NCBI GenBank assembly: GCA_004963905.1
Contig: SUGL01000001.1
Span: 372,001-436,000 of the forward strand
Reading direction: 5' to 3'
DNA: 64,000 nucleotides
From: Mesorhizobium sp.
GTDB taxonomy: Bacteria > Pseudomonadota > Alphaproteobacteria > Rhizobiales > Rhizobiaceae
Each line of letters begins with the position of its first letter. Position 1 is the stretch's first letter. Below, in pieces: positions 7,090 to 16,669 of the stretch. Under the pieces are notes generated by a model, which was not told the origin of the DNA, made no database searches, and worked only from the letters and a program-made list of their open reading frames with translations. A program made the translations under genes and the position numbers.

Positions 7090-8928
7090 TCATTTGTCGA
7101 GCGCTTCCAGCTCGTCGATCAGGTTGCCGATCACGCCAAGGCCGATCTGCCAGAAGGCAGGATCGGTGGCGTCGAGGCCGAAGGGCGCCAGAAGCTCCGA
7201 GTGATGTTTGGTACCGCCGGCGCGCAGCATCTCGAAATACTTCTCCTGAAAGCCGCGCTCCGCATTCTGGTAGACGGCATAGAGCGAGTTCACCAGGCAG
7301 TCGCCGAAGGCGTAGGCATAGACGTAGAAGGGCGAGTGGATGAAGTGCGGGATGTAGGTCCAGAAGACCTCGTAGCCATCGCGCAGCCTGATTGCCGGCC
7401 CCAGGCTTTCGGCCTGAACTTCCAGCCAGAACTGGCCCAGCCTGTCAGAGGTCAGCTCGCCGTTGCGGCGCTCGGCATGCACCTTGCGCTCGAACTCGTA
7501 GAAGGCGATCTGGCGCACGACGGTGTTGATCATGTCCTCTACCTTCTGGGCGAGCATCGCCTTGCGTTCGCGCTTGTCGGCGGTCTGGTCGAGCAGCGAG
7601 CGGAAAGTCAGCATCTCGCCGAAGACGGAGGCGGTCTCTGCCAGCGTCAGCGGCGTCGAGGCCATCAGTGCGCCTTGGCCTGCGGCCAGCACTTGGTGCA
7701 CGCCGTGGCCAAGCTCATGCGCCAGCGTCATCACATCGCGCGGCTTGCCCATGTAGTTGAGCAGCACGTAAGGGTGCGCCGACGGCACCGTCGGATGGGC
7801 GAAGGCGCCGGGCGACTTGCCGGGCCTGACCGGCGCGTCGATCCATTTGCGGTCGAAGAACGTCCGCGCGATCTCCGCCATCTCCGGCGAGAAGCGTTGG
7901 TAGGCCGACAGCACCGTGTCCCTGGCGTCGTCCCAGCGGATCACCGCTTGCGGTGTCTCGGGCAGCGGCGCGTTGCGGTCCCAGTGGTTCATCACTTCCA
8001 TGCCGAGCCAGCGCGCCTTCATCGCATAGTAGCGGTGCGAAAGCCGCGGATAGGCCTCGCGCACGGCGGCCGCGAGCGCATCGACCACGCCGCGCTCGAC
8101 GCGGTTGGCGAGATGGCGTGAATCGGCGATGTCCTCGAAGCCGCGCCAGCGGTCGGAGATCTCCTTGTCCTTGGCTAAGGTGTTGGTGATGAGCGTGAAG
8201 GTCCGCAGGTTCTTGCGGAAGGTCGCGGCGAGCGCCTCGGAGGCGCGGCGGCGCACTTCGCCATCCGAGTCCTGCAACCGGTTCAGCGCCGGCTCCAGCG
8301 TCAACTCCTCGCCGTCGACATCGAAGCGCAGGTCGGTCATGGTCTCGTCGAACAGGCGGTTCCAAGCGCCGCGCCCTGTGACCGACTTTTCATGGAACAA
8401 CTGCTCGACCCGGTCCTCGAGCTGGTAGGGTTTGTCCTTCCGGAGGTCGAGCACCCAGGGCCGGTAGTGGGCGAAGGCCGCGTCGGCCGCAAGCGCGCTT
8501 TCGATCACCGCGTCGTCGATCAGGTTGAGCTCCAGCGCGAAGAACAGCAGGTGCGCGCTGGCATCGGTCATCTTCTCCTGGACGTCGCCATAGAGCTTGG
8601 CGCGCTGCGGATCGGCGGTGTTGCCGGCATAGACCAGCCCGGCATAGGAGACGATGCGGCCGATGAGTTCCTCCAGCGCCTCGTAGGTCTTCAGGGCCTC
8701 GCCGAGCCGGCCGGCGGCGCCGCGTTCGGCCTCGGCGGCCAAAGTGCCCTTCCAGCGGGCCTCGAAGGCGATGGCGTCGCTGGCCGCCCGAGCGATGTCG
8801 CGCTTCAGCTCCGGCGCCTCCATGCCGGAATAGAGATCGGCGAGATTCCATTCCGGCAGATCGCCAAGCTCCGCCGCGCCCTGGCCGGACACTGGCGCCG
8901 CAAGCCGCCGACCAAACATCATGCGCAT
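7090..8928 (-). CDS. pepF: oligoendopeptidase F (M3 family)
   Basis: A 612-residue zinc metallopeptidase that cleaves short cytosolic peptides. The zinc motif HELGHGVHQ is at about residues 398-406, with a downstream Glu in LAETASVFGEML as third ligand, as in the M3 family. The helical N-terminal half (for example GRIVSYAGLVYAGNTADPQ) is typical of the F subgroup, as are the length and the C-terminal YAYAFGDCLVNSLYAVYQ block. The ATG at 8928 has AAGG 8 bases upstream; in-frame ATGs at 8922 and 8919 are alternatives. It is divergent from the sigma-54 regulator. Confidence 0.92.
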   Translation of the reverse strand: MRMMFGRRLAAPVSGQGAAELGDLPEWNLADLYSGMEAPELKRDIARAASDAIAFEARWKGTLAAEAERGAAGRLGEALKTYEALEELIGRIVSYAGLVYAGNTADPQRAKLYGDVQEKMTDASAHLLFFALELNLIDDAVIESALAADAAFAHYRPWVLDLRKDKPYQLEDRVEQLFHEKSVTGRGAWNRLFDETMTDLRFDVDGEELTLEPALNRLQDSDGEVRRRASEALAATFRKNLRTFTLITNTLAKDKEISDRWRGFEDIADSRHLANRVERGVVDALAAAVREAYPRLSHRYYAMKARWLGMEVMNHWDRNAPLPETPQAVIRWDDARDTVLSAYQRFSPEMAEIARTFFDRKWIDAPVRPGKSPGAFAHPTVPSAHPYVLLNYMGKPRDVMTLAHELGHGVHQVLAAGQGALMASTPLTLAETASVFGEMLTFRSLLDQTADKRERKAMLAQKVEDMINTVVRQIAFYEFERKVHAERRNGELTSDRLGQFWLEVQAESLGPAIRLRDGYEVFWTYIPHFIHSPFYVYAYAFGDCLVNSLYAVYQNAERGFQEKYFEMLRAGGTKHHSELLAPFGLDATDPAFWQIGLGVIGNLIDELEALDK

Positions 8929-9088
8929 CAACAGTACCTTCTTTGAATCAAGGGACCAAAATCAAAGGGAAAGGAGAAGCCGGTCAAATCCTAAGGAATT
9001 CGTTCACCGGGTTTTTTGAAACCTTATTTAGAACCCTGTGCCAAGATGATCCATGGGGATTTCTCAAGGCCGGGCAGCCAACACAGTC

Positions 9089-10633
9089 ATGACAGGTTCC
9101 ATACTCATAGTCGATGACGATCCCGTGCAGCGCAGGCTGCTCGAGGCGGCGGTGACGAAATTCGGCCACAGCGCCATCGTCACGGAGGGCGGCGAGGCGG
9201 GGCTCGACGTGCTCGACGGACCGAACGCGCGCGATGTGTCGGTCGTCATCCTCGACCTGGTCATGCCCGGCCTCGACGGCATCGGCGTGCTGAAGGCGAT
9301 GCGCGAACGCGCCATCAACCTCCCGGTCATCGTGCAGACCGCGCAGGGCGGCATAGAAACCGTCGTCTCGGCCATGCGCCACGGCGCTTTCGATTTCGTC
9401 GTCAAGCCGGCTTCGCCCGACCGGCTGCAGACATCGATTTCCAATGCCTTGAAGGTCGAGGCGGTCGAGGACGAAATGAAGCGCACGTCGCGGCGGCGCG
9501 GCGGCCATCTCACTTTCAAGGACTTGATCACGCGCAGCCCGGCGATGGACCGGGTGATCCGTCTCGGGCAGAAGGCCGCGGCATCCAACATCCCGATCCT
9601 CATCGAAGGCGAGTCCGGCGTTGGCAAGGAACTGGTGGCGCGCGCCATCCAGGGCAGCGGCGACCGCCGCTCGAAACCCTTCGTCACAGTCAATTGCGGC
9701 GCCATCCCGGACAATCTCGTCGAATCGATCCTGTTCGGACACGAGAAAGGCTCCTTCACCGGGGCCACCGACAAGCACACCGGCAAATTCGTCGAAGCGC
9801 ATTCGGGCACGCTGTTCCTGGACGAGATCGGCGACCTGCCGCTCGACGTCCAGGTCAAGCTGCTGCGCGCCGTCCAGGAGGGCGAGGTCGATCCGGTCGG
9901 CGGCCGTTCGACCGTCAAGGTCGACATCAGGCTGATCTCGGCGACGCATCGCAACCTTTTGCAGCAGGTCAAGGACGGCAAGTTCCGCGAGGATCTGTTC
10001 TACCGGCTGAACGTCTATCCGATCTTCGTGCCGCCGCTGCGCGACCGGCGCGACGACATCCCCTATCTGGTCCGGCATTTCATGGAAAAGGTGGCGCCGG
10101 CCGATCCGCGCCATCGCCTCACCGGCATATCGGCCAAGGCGCTGGCAATGCTGCAGGCCTATGACTGGCCGGGCAACATCCGGCAGCTTGAAAATGCGGT
10201 GTTCAGGGCGTCCGTGCTCGCTGAAGGCGAACTGCTGACCGAAGAGGAATTTCCGCAAATCCGCGCGCAGGTCGAAGGCACGGTAAAGCTCGATGCCGAA
10301 TCGGCATCGGCGGCTGCGACGATCGCGGACGAACCGCAACCGACTGGGCATGTCTCTGGTGCCAACGGAGCAGGGGCCGCTTTGCCCGAGAGCGAGGCGC
10401 CGGCGCGGCCGCAGGCCCGCTTCGGCACGCTGAGAGCCTTGGACGAGCGCGGCAATGTGCGGGCGCTGGCCGATGTCGAGCTCGAGATGATCAAGCTTGC
10501 GATCGACCACTATAACGGCCAGATGAGCGAGGTGGCGCGCCGCCTCGGCATCGGACGCTCCACGCTCTACCGCAAGTTGAAGGAATATGGCATTGACCCC
10601 GAGGCGGGTCGTCTCGACCGGCTTGCGTCCTGA
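9089..10633 (+). CDS. sigma-54-dependent response regulator (NtrC family)
   Basis: A 514-residue transcriptional activator. A receiver domain comes first (ILIVDDDP; phosphoacceptor Asp in VVILDLVMPG). Next is an AAA+ domain with Walker A GESGVGKE, the sigma-54 contact loop as GSFTGA rather than the usual GAFTGA, and Walker B GTLFLDEIGDLP. A Pro/Ala-rich linker (about residues 400-445) leads to a Fis-type helix-turn-helix (MSEVARRLGIGRSTLYRKL). No sensor kinase is adjacent, so its signal and targets are unknown. The ATG at 9089 (MTGSILIVDD) starts the receiver fold; an upstream in-frame start at 9053 would add 12 residues. Confidence 0.9.
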   Translation: MTGSILIVDDDPVQRRLLEAAVTKFGHSAIVTEGGEAGLDVLDGPNARDVSVVILDLVMPGLDGIGVLKAMRERAINLPVIVQTAQGGIETVVSAMRHGAFDFVVKPASPDRLQTSISNALKVEAVEDEMKRTSRRRGGHLTFKDLITRSPAMDRVIRLGQKAAASNIPILIEGESGVGKELVARAIQGSGDRRSKPFVTVNCGAIPDNLVESILFGHEKGSFTGATDKHTGKFVEAHSGTLFLDEIGDLPLDVQVKLLRAVQEGEVDPVGGRSTVKVDIRLISATHRNLLQQVKDGKFREDLFYRLNVYPIFVPPLRDRRDDIPYLVRHFMEKVAPADPRHRLTGISAKALAMLQAYDWPGNIRQLENAVFRASVLAEGELLTEEEFPQIRAQVEGTVKLDAESASAAATIADEPQPTGHVSGANGAGAALPESEAPARPQARFGTLRALDERGNVRALADVELEMIKLAIDHYNGQMSEVARRLGIGRSTLYRKLKEYGIDPEAGRLDRLAS

Positions 10634-11011
10634 GACGCAAGCGCCACTCCAGCTTGCCTTCCTAAGATCCGAGTCAAATTGTCGCTTTTTGATCGGAAGG
10701 CGCTGTTTTTCAGTGACTTGCTTGGCTGCGATCACGCATTAAGGCAAACGGTAACAGATCGTGTTCCGGTTCAGGCCGAATTCTCGATCTAAACCAGCGA
10801 TTTACCACGAAATACAGTGCATCATTTTTGACGGGATATCGCCACTGTGTTACCGCATTTTGGCTTCAATAAGCGATGATTAACCATTAGGATCGATATT
10901 CGGATGTGAGAACCACGCATCCGTTTGGGCAAATCCGGGGACAAACGGCAGCCTGCAAGGCCTTTTGATTTGAACCAAGTCGAACGACACACAAACGGGC
11001 GGCATTTTCAC
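10634..11011. other. 378-bp intergenic region (leader of the DUF882 gene)
   Basis: No gene was recognised. It is more AT-rich than its surroundings and probably carries the promoter of the following secreted peptidase-like gene. TTAA-containing motifs occur (for example GATTAACCATTAGG near 10876), but none fits a CtrA site well. Confidence 0.5.
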
Positions 11012-12862
11012 ATGAGCGTCTGGCCGAGGTGGCTGACGTTTGTGATTTTGGCCGTCGGGTTCCTCTCGGCAGCGGTCTCCGGAGCGAAGGCCGAAATCCG
11101 TTCGCTTAAGCTCTATCACCTTCATACGCACGAAAAGGCCGAGATCGTCTACAAGCGCAATGGCCGCTACGATCCTGAAGGCCTGCGCAAGATCAACATC
11201 ATCCTGCGCGACTGGCGCCGCAACGAGCCGACCAAGATGGATCCTCGGCTGCTCGACCTGGTGTGGGAAGCTTACCGCGAGAGCGGCGCGACCGACTATA
11301 TCCAAGTCGTCTGCGGTTATCGCTCTCCGGCCACGAACTCGATGCTACGCAGCCGCAGCCGCGGCGTCGCCGAAAAAAGCCAGCACATGCTCGGCAAGGC
11401 GATGGATTTCTACATTCCCGGCGTGCCGCTGAAGAAGCTGCGCAATATCGGCCTCAAGATGCAAGGCGGCGGCGTCGGCTACTATCCGAGGTCCGGCTCG
11501 CCATTCGTCCACATGGATGTCGGCAATGTCCGCCACTGGCCGGGCATCAGCCGCCAGGAACTGGTCAGCCTGTTCCCGAACGGCAAGACGCTGCATGTGC
11601 CGAGTGACGGCCGGCCGCTGCCGGGCTATGAACAGGCCTTGGCCGCCTATAAGGCACGCAGGGGCGCCGGCACCCCCAACATCGAACTGGCAAGCGCAGG
11701 CGGCTCGACCAAGCGCTCCGGCGGATTGTTTGCGGCCTGGTTTGGCGGCGGCGAAGACGAGGCTGACGACAGCGCCGATGTCGCCAGCGCCGAGCCCGCG
11801 CCGCAGCCGAAGGCCGTGAAGCAGGCTGCAACGGCCAAAAGCGGCAACCTGCCTGGCATCGCCATCGTCTCGCCTCAGAACGCCAAGCGCGCCAACATCC
11901 CGCAGATCGCGGATGACGGCACCGACGATTCGCAGCAGGCGCAGCAGGACACGCCTGAAACGATCATCGCCGCGTTGCCGCCGAAGGAGATTCCGGTCCC
12001 TGCTTTCGCGCCGCGGCCGAAGGTCGATGTCGGCCAGCAGACGCCTGAAAACGTGCCGTTCGCCGTGGCGGACGCCTCGGCCACGACCGAGCAGGCGGTG
12101 GCGACGGCGCATGCTCCGGTCAATGTGCCGTTCGGCATGGCCAACGCCGCCGGCGCGGCACAGGCCGCGGCCGATCCCGCGCAGGTGGCGGTCAACAACA
12201 TCCCGCTGCCGACCTGGCGTCCCGACCGCTCGACACCGGCCGAATTGGCGACCAAGGACAAGAACGTCTTGCTGGCGCTGGCGGAAACGGCCTCGCAGGA
12301 CAAGAGCGCGACCGATGCCTTCTCGGTGCTGCCGACCGCGCGGCCCGACACAAGCAAGCCGGATGAGATCAAGGCTGTGCTCGAACAGGCCAGCGCAACC
12401 ACTGTGGCCGGCGCGAGCGGCGCCGAATATGAGGTCGCTTCGCTGACGGCGCCGGAGCCGCGCTCGGCGTTCAACGATCCGTCGGGCCTCGATGCGGCTT
12501 CGCCGCGTCAAGCCATCGCAGCCCGTCCGGCCGGCACCGATCCGGCGCAGGCGGTCGGCGGCGGCGTGAAGACGACGCGCAAGGAGGCGAGGCCTTCCGC
12601 CAACGACCTGCGGCCGGGGCCGAAGGCGATGGTGGTGGCGACGCCGCCGCAGGCAGCGCGCTGGGCGCTGGGCAGTGGTGAGAACATAGCCACCGTTTCC
12701 GATCCGACGACGGCGCCGCGCTATGCCTATAACATCGTTCATACGCCGCCGAGCGAGGTCTACACGGCCGGCTTCCAGACGGACCCCCAGACGCCGGATG
12801 CCAGCCGGTTCACCGGCAACGCGGTGAAGTTCCTTTCGGTCGCCCGCTTCCAGACGAAATAG
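11012..12862 (+). CDS. secreted DUF882 / peptidase M15 (YcbK-like) protein with long disordered tail
   Basis: A 616-residue exported protein. The signal peptide is MSVWPRWLTFVILAVGFLSA with cleavage after AKA near residue 28. An M15-type domain follows (about residues 35-200), with VVCGYRSPATN, SQHMLGKAMDFYI (zinc His and Asp) and PFVHMDVGNVRHW (third His). This predicts a murein endopeptidase or carboxypeptidase-like periplasmic role. The last 400 residues are low-complexity Ala/Pro/Thr-rich sequence with recurring P-NVPF- and PTARPD/PTWRPD-like blocks. The ATG at 11012 is chosen for the signal peptide, although its ribosome site is weak. A terminator follows at 12879. Confidence 0.8.
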   Translation: MSVWPRWLTFVILAVGFLSAAVSGAKAEIRSLKLYHLHTHEKAEIVYKRNGRYDPEGLRKINIILRDWRRNEPTKMDPRLLDLVWEAYRESGATDYIQVVCGYRSPATNSMLRSRSRGVAEKSQHMLGKAMDFYIPGVPLKKLRNIGLKMQGGGVGYYPRSGSPFVHMDVGNVRHWPGISRQELVSLFPNGKTLHVPSDGRPLPGYEQALAAYKARRGAGTPNIELASAGGSTKRSGGLFAAWFGGGEDEADDSADVASAEPAPQPKAVKQAATAKSGNLPGIAIVSPQNAKRANIPQIADDGTDDSQQAQQDTPETIIAALPPKEIPVPAFAPRPKVDVGQQTPENVPFAVADASATTEQAVATAHAPVNVPFGMANAAGAAQAAADPAQVAVNNIPLPTWRPDRSTPAELATKDKNVLLALAETASQDKSATDAFSVLPTARPDTSKPDEIKAVLEQASATTVAGASGAEYEVASLTAPEPRSAFNDPSGLDAASPRQAIAARPAGTDPAQAVGGGVKTTRKEARPSANDLRPGPKAMVVATPPQAARWALGSGENIATVSDPTTAPRYAYNIVHTPPSEVYTAGFQTDPQTPDASRFTGNAVKFLSVARFQTK

Positions 12863-12878
12863 CGAGCCCTGCCGGGAC

Positions 12879-12919
12879 AGCGAAAGCCGCGTTGGACGCC
12901 AGCGCGGCTTTCGCTTTTT
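12879..12919 (+). terminator. rho-independent terminator after the DUF882 gene
   Basis: The stem AGCGAAAGCCGCG (12879-12891) pairs with CGCGGCTTTCGCT (12903-12915), 13 perfect pairs with an 11-base loop, followed by TTTT. It ends the plus-strand transcript. Confidence 0.85.
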
Positions 12920-12969
12920 ATGCTGCCTGCCCCGACCGCCGGTCTCCCGCCTGCGGCGGTTCAGTCGAC

Positions 12970-13854
12970 TTACAGCGCAGGCGCCTCGCCCCTTGCCAGA
13001 AGCCGCGCGGCGTCGCGCGCCGGGGGCAGGCCGAACTGGCGCGCATATTCACGGCTGAACTGGGAGGCGCTTTCGTAGCCGACGGCAAAGGCGACACGCG
13101 CTGCGTTGCCCGGCTGCGCGATCAGCAGGTGGCGGGCCTCCAGCAGGCGGACCTGCTTCTGATACTGGATCGGGCTCATGGCCGTCGCCGCCTTGAAGTG
13201 GCGGTGGAACGCGGCGTTGCTCATATGGGCGAGCGCGGCCAGCTCCGTCACATCGATCGGCTCGTTGTAATGCGCGCGTATCCATTGGGTGGCGCGGCGG
13301 ATCTGCGACAGGCGTCCGTCGGCGCGCGCAAGCTGGCGCAGCTTGGCGCCTCGCGGGCCTTGCAGCAGCCGAAACGCTATCTCCCGTTCAAGCATGGGCG
13401 CGAGCACGGGGATCTCGTCCGGCCTGTCGAGCAGCCGCAGCATCCGGCGCCAGGCGTCGAGCAGCTCGTCATCGGCGGGATAGGTCGCGAAGCTGTCGCC
13501 GCCGGCCGCCGGCTTGTGGCCGATGAGCAATGTGGCGATCACTTCCATATCGAGGCTGAAGGCGATGGCCATGTAAGGATGGGCGGCGCTCGCCTCGATC
13601 AACTGGCTGGTGGCGGGCGTCTCGACCGCGTAGACGAAACAGCTGCCGGCGCCGTAGCGAAGCGTGCGATCGCCGATCAGCACCGATTTAGTGCCCTGCA
13701 GCACGAACAAGGCCGTCGGCTGGCACAGCTCGGGCAGCGGCGGTGTCGGAACCTCGCTGCGGCCGATCGTGACGCGAGGAACGGCCGTCCGCGTCCGCCT
13801 CCCACGCGCGTGGCGGCCGGCGATCGCGATCAATTCCTGCAGCGCTTCGTTCAT
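12970..13854 (-). CDS. AraC-family transcriptional regulator
   Basis: A 294-residue regulator. It has an N-terminal AraC-type ligand domain (ALFVLQGTKSVLIGDRTLRYGAG resembles a cupin-like effector pocket, residues 50-150). Two C-terminal helix-turn-helix motifs follow from about residue 195: PIDVTELAALAHMSNAAFHRHFK and ARVAFAVGYESASQFSREY. The ATG at 13854 (MNEALQEL) is preferred; the in-frame extension upstream simply translates the 21-bp tandem repeats. It is divergent from the SDR gene at 14061, which is its likely target. Confidence 0.85.
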   Translation of the reverse strand: MNEALQELIAIAGRHARGRRTRTAVPRVTIGRSEVPTPPLPELCQPTALFVLQGTKSVLIGDRTLRYGAGSCFVYAVETPATSQLIEASAAHPYMAIAFSLDMEVIATLLIGHKPAAGGDSFATYPADDELLDAWRRMLRLLDRPDEIPVLAPMLEREIAFRLLQGPRGAKLRQLARADGRLSQIRRATQWIRAHYNEPIDVTELAALAHMSNAAFHRHFKAATAMSPIQYQKQVRLLEARHLLIAQPGNAARVAFAVGYESASQFSREYARQFGLPPARDAARLLARGEAPAL

Positions 13855-13898
13855 CGGTTCAGCATTGCCGATCCGCACGAGCCGTGCAACGCGCGAGA

Positions 13899-13977
13899 GC
13901 GCACCCGGGTGACGCGCCAGCGCGCACCTGTGACACGCAAGCGCGCACCTGTGACGCGCAAGCGCGCACATGAGAGG
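13899..13977. repeat. 21-bp direct repeats between araC and the SDR gene
   Basis: Copies start at 13899, 13920, 13941 and 13962 (the last partial), with consensus GCGCGCACCTGTGACRCGCAA. The period of 21 bp is two helical turns, so the copies face the same side of DNA. This would suit tandem binding of the divergent AraC regulator. Confidence 0.7.
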
Positions 13978-14060
13978 ATTAGGCAAGAGCGTGAGAGCTT
14001 TTGGCGCGCGAAACCAGGCATTTCACGTCATTTCCAGGTCTCTGAAAAGGAGACATGGAT

Positions 14061-14822
14061 ATGACGACAGAGAAGAATGCGCTGGTGACCGGCGCCAACA
14101 AGGGAATCGGCCTCGAGACCGCCCGGCGGCTGGCGGCGCTGGGATTCAAGGTCTGGCTCGGCGCTCGGGATTCGAGGCGCGGCGACGCCGCGGCCGAAGC
14201 GTTCCGCAGCGAAGGGTTCGACGTCGAGCGGCTCGAGCTCGACGTCACCAGCGACGAGAGCGTGGCGGCCGCGGTCAGGACCGTCGCCGCGCGAACGTCC
14301 AGTCTCGACGTGCTGGTCAACAATGCCGGTGTGGCCACCGGATATGTCGATGCGCTCAACCCCGACGGCCGCTACGAGCGGCCGCCGAGCCAGGAACCTC
14401 TCGCGGACACTAAGGCCATCTATGACGTCAACGTCTTCGGTCCGATCCGCGTCACCCAGGCATTCCTGCCGCTGCTTCTGGCCGCGCCCGCCGCCCGCAT
14501 CGTCATGCTGAGCAGCTATCTCGGCTCGATCGCACGCGCGGTTGGCAGCGGAGCTGGCGAAAGCCAGTCGCCGAACGTCATGGGCTATGGCAGCTCGAAG
14601 ACGGCGCTCAACGCCATCACGGTGGCTTTCGCCAGGGAGCTTGCGCCGCGCGGCATCATGGTCAACGCCGCCGCTCCCGGCTACACCGCGACGGACCTCA
14701 ACGGGCACAAAGGTCACCGCACGGTGCAACAGGCGGCCGAGATCGTCGTGCGCCTGGCGACGCTCGACGCGGGTGGACCGACCGGCGGCTATTTCGACGA
14801 GAACGGTCCGCTGCCCTGGTGA
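14061..14822 (+). CDS. short-chain dehydrogenase/reductase (SDR)
   Basis: A 253-residue classical SDR. The cofactor motif is TGANKGIGLE (TGxxxGxG), followed by NNAG in VLVNNAGVATG. The catalytic Ser lies in VMLSSYLGS and the catalytic pair in YGSSK (YxxxK). AGGAG stands 8 bases before the ATG at 14061; another ATG at 14055 is too close to it. The sequence resembles NADPH-dependent carbonyl reductase-like bacterial SDRs. The substrate is not predictable. It probably responds to the divergent AraC regulator. Confidence 0.88.
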   Translation: MTTEKNALVTGANKGIGLETARRLAALGFKVWLGARDSRRGDAAAEAFRSEGFDVERLELDVTSDESVAAAVRTVAARTSSLDVLVNNAGVATGYVDALNPDGRYERPPSQEPLADTKAIYDVNVFGPIRVTQAFLPLLLAAPAARIVMLSSYLGSIARAVGSGAGESQSPNVMGYGSSKTALNAITVAFARELAPRGIMVNAAAPGYTATDLNGHKGHRTVQQAAEIVVRLATLDAGGPTGGYFDENGPLPW

Positions 14823-14834
14823 TTCTGGGGCGAA

Positions 14835-15473
14835 CTATTTGGCGAGCTTGCTTGCCTCGCGCGCGAGCGCTTCGATCTCGTCCCACTTGCCCGCCTTGAT
14901 CAAATCGTCCGGAGCCACCCAGGAGCCGCCGACGCAGATGACATTGGGCAGGCCGAGATAGTCGGCGGCGTTCTTGGCCGTTATGCCGCCGGTCGGGCAG
15001 AACTTCACGTCAGCGAGCGGCGAGGCGAAGGCCTTCAGCGAAGCGATGCCGCCCGACTGCTCGGCCGGGAAGAATTTCAGGAAGCGCAGGCCGGCTTCGC
15101 GCGCGGCCATGATCTCGCCGGGCGTGATCGTGCCGGGCAGCAGCGGCACTGGGCTGTCCTTCGCCGCGTCCAGCAACTGGCTGGTGATGCCGGGGCTGAC
15201 GATGAATTTCGAGCCGGCCGCAGCGGCCTCGTCGAATTGCTTCGCATCGAGAATGGTGCCGGCGCCGACGACTGCGTCCTCGACCTCGGCCGCGACGCGG
15301 CGGATCGCCTCCAGCGCGTCTGCGGTGCGCAGCGTGATCTCGATTGCCCTCAGGCCGCCGCGCGACAGAGCGCGGGCCAGCGGCACGGCGTCGGCGACAT
15401 TGGCGATCTTGAGCACCGGAATGACCGGCTGGCCGTTGAGGAGCGACAGGAGCTTTTCGGTCTTGCTGGTCAT
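14835..15473 (-). CDS. eda: 2-dehydro-3-deoxy-phosphogluconate (KDPG) aldolase
   Basis: A 212-residue class I aldolase that splits KDPG to pyruvate and glyceraldehyde-3-phosphate in the Entner-Doudoroff pathway, the main glucose route of rhizobia. The active-site Glu is in LRAIEITLRT. The Schiff-base Lys is in FLKFFPAEQSGG. Phosphate-binding loops are FCPTGGI and CVGGSW. Length matches the family. The ATG at 15473 has GGAGAG upstream. No edd or zwf is adjacent; it is divergent from trhO. Confidence 0.93.
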   Translation of the reverse strand: MTSKTEKLLSLLNGQPVIPVLKIANVADAVPLARALSRGGLRAIEITLRTADALEAIRRVAAEVEDAVVGAGTILDAKQFDEAAAAGSKFIVSPGITSQLLDAAKDSPVPLLPGTITPGEIMAAREAGLRFLKFFPAEQSGGIASLKAFASPLADVKFCPTGGITAKNAADYLGLPNVICVGGSWVAPDDLIKAGKWDEIEALAREASKLAK

Positions 15474-15615
15474 TGGCTTGTCTCTCCGTTGCGATCGATT
15501 TCAACCGATTAGCAGAAGGGGTATTTGAAGTCCACGAAGGCGGGCGTGTCGCGATGTCACGCGGCGGGCGCTCGGTGCCTCTGCCTTGAAACCGCTTTCA
15601 GCACGGTCTAGTGGC

Positions 15616-16551
15616 ATGGGCATGACAACAGCCACCGAAAATCGGCCAATCCGCGTCGCCGCGCTCTACAAATTCGCGCGGCTCGACGGCTACGAGGCCT
15701 TGCGCGCGCCGCTTGCCGCCTTCTGCTGCGGACGCGGCATCAAGGGCACGCTGCTTTTGGCGCATGAAGGCATCAACGGCACCGTCGCCGGCAGCGAGGA
15801 GGCGATCGCCGCGCTGATCGATCATCTCCAGGCGATCGAAGGGCTTGCGGGGCTGGAAGTCAAATACAGCGGCGCCGCCGATATGCCGTTCCACCGCATG
15901 AAGGTGCGGCTGAAGCGTGAGATCGTCACCATGGGCGTCGACGATCTCGATCCGGCGACCAGCGCCGGCACCTATGTCGCGCCGGCCGACTGGAATGCGC
16001 TGATCTCGGATGCCGATACGGTGGTGATCGACACACGCAACGCCTACGAAGTCTCGATCGGCACCTTCAGGGGCGCGGTCGATCCGAAGACCGCCAGCTT
16101 CCGTGAATTTCCGGCTTGGGTCGAAGAGCACCGCGACGAGCTCGAAGGCCGCAAGCTGGCGATGTTCTGCACCGGCGGCATACGCTGCGAGAAGGCGACG
16201 GCTTATGTTAAGTCGCTGGGCTTCGGCAACGTCTTCCATCTCAAGGGCGGCATCCTGAAATACCTTGAGGACGTGCCGGCCGAAGAGAGCCTGTGGCAGG
16301 GCGAGTGTTTCGTCTTCGACGAGCGGGTTTCGGTCTCGCATGGTTTGGCCGAAGGCGATGCCGAGCTCTGCCGCGCCTGCCGGCATCCGCTGACAGCCGA
16401 GGACCGGCTGTCGCCGAAATACACGGTCGGCGTTTCATGCCCGCGCTGTTTCGAAGCGCGCTCGGACGAGGATCGTGCCCGCTACGCCGAGCGGCATCGC
16501 CAGGTGGAGCTGGCGCAAGCGCGCGGCGGCCGGCGCCACATCGGAAGCTAG
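15616..16551 (+). CDS. trhO: tRNA uridine(34) hydroxylase, rhodanese family
   Basis: A 311-residue YceA/TrhO family protein, expected to hydroxylate tRNA U34 in ho5U formation. An N-terminal acylphosphatase-like domain ([15 protein letters not shown]) precedes a rhodanese domain with [15 protein letters not shown] and the active loop [12 protein letters not shown]-terminal zinc-binding-like part follows (CRACRHPL and CPRCF). ATGs at 15616 and 15622 are both possible; an upstream TTG at 15586 is less likely. Confidence 0.9.
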   Translation: MGMTTATENRPIRVAALYKFARLDGYEALRAPLAAFCCGRGIKGTLLLAHEGINGTVAGSEEAIAALIDHLQAIEGLAGLEVKYSGAADMPFHRMKVRLKREIVTMGVDDLDPATSAGTYVAPADWNALISDADTVVIDTRNAYEVSIGTFRGAVDPKTASFREFPAWVEEHRDELEGRKLAMFCTGGIRCEKATAYVKSLGFGNVFHLKGGILKYLEDVPAEESLWQGECFVFDERVSVSHGLAEGDAELCRACRHPLTAEDRLSPKYTVGVSCPRCFEARSDEDRARYAERHRQVELAQARGGRRHIGS

Positions 16552-16669
16552 GCGCGCCGGCTCCACAAAACAGCCGCCCGTCATTGTAATGTCAACGCGC
16601 GGGGCCTACGTCTTGCCGGTCCGAAACCCCGCCCGGGCGCATTCGGCCGGGCCAATTCTGGAGGCATTG

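Noticed and set aside
10860..10890. TTAA motifs before the DUF882 gene considered as a CtrA site
   Set aside because: The spacing and second half-site do not fit TTAA-N7-TTAA.
13855..13986. In-frame 44-residue N-terminal extension of the AraC regulator
   Set aside because: It is a translation of the 21-bp repeats (a 7-residue repeat), and the family's N-terminus begins after 13854.
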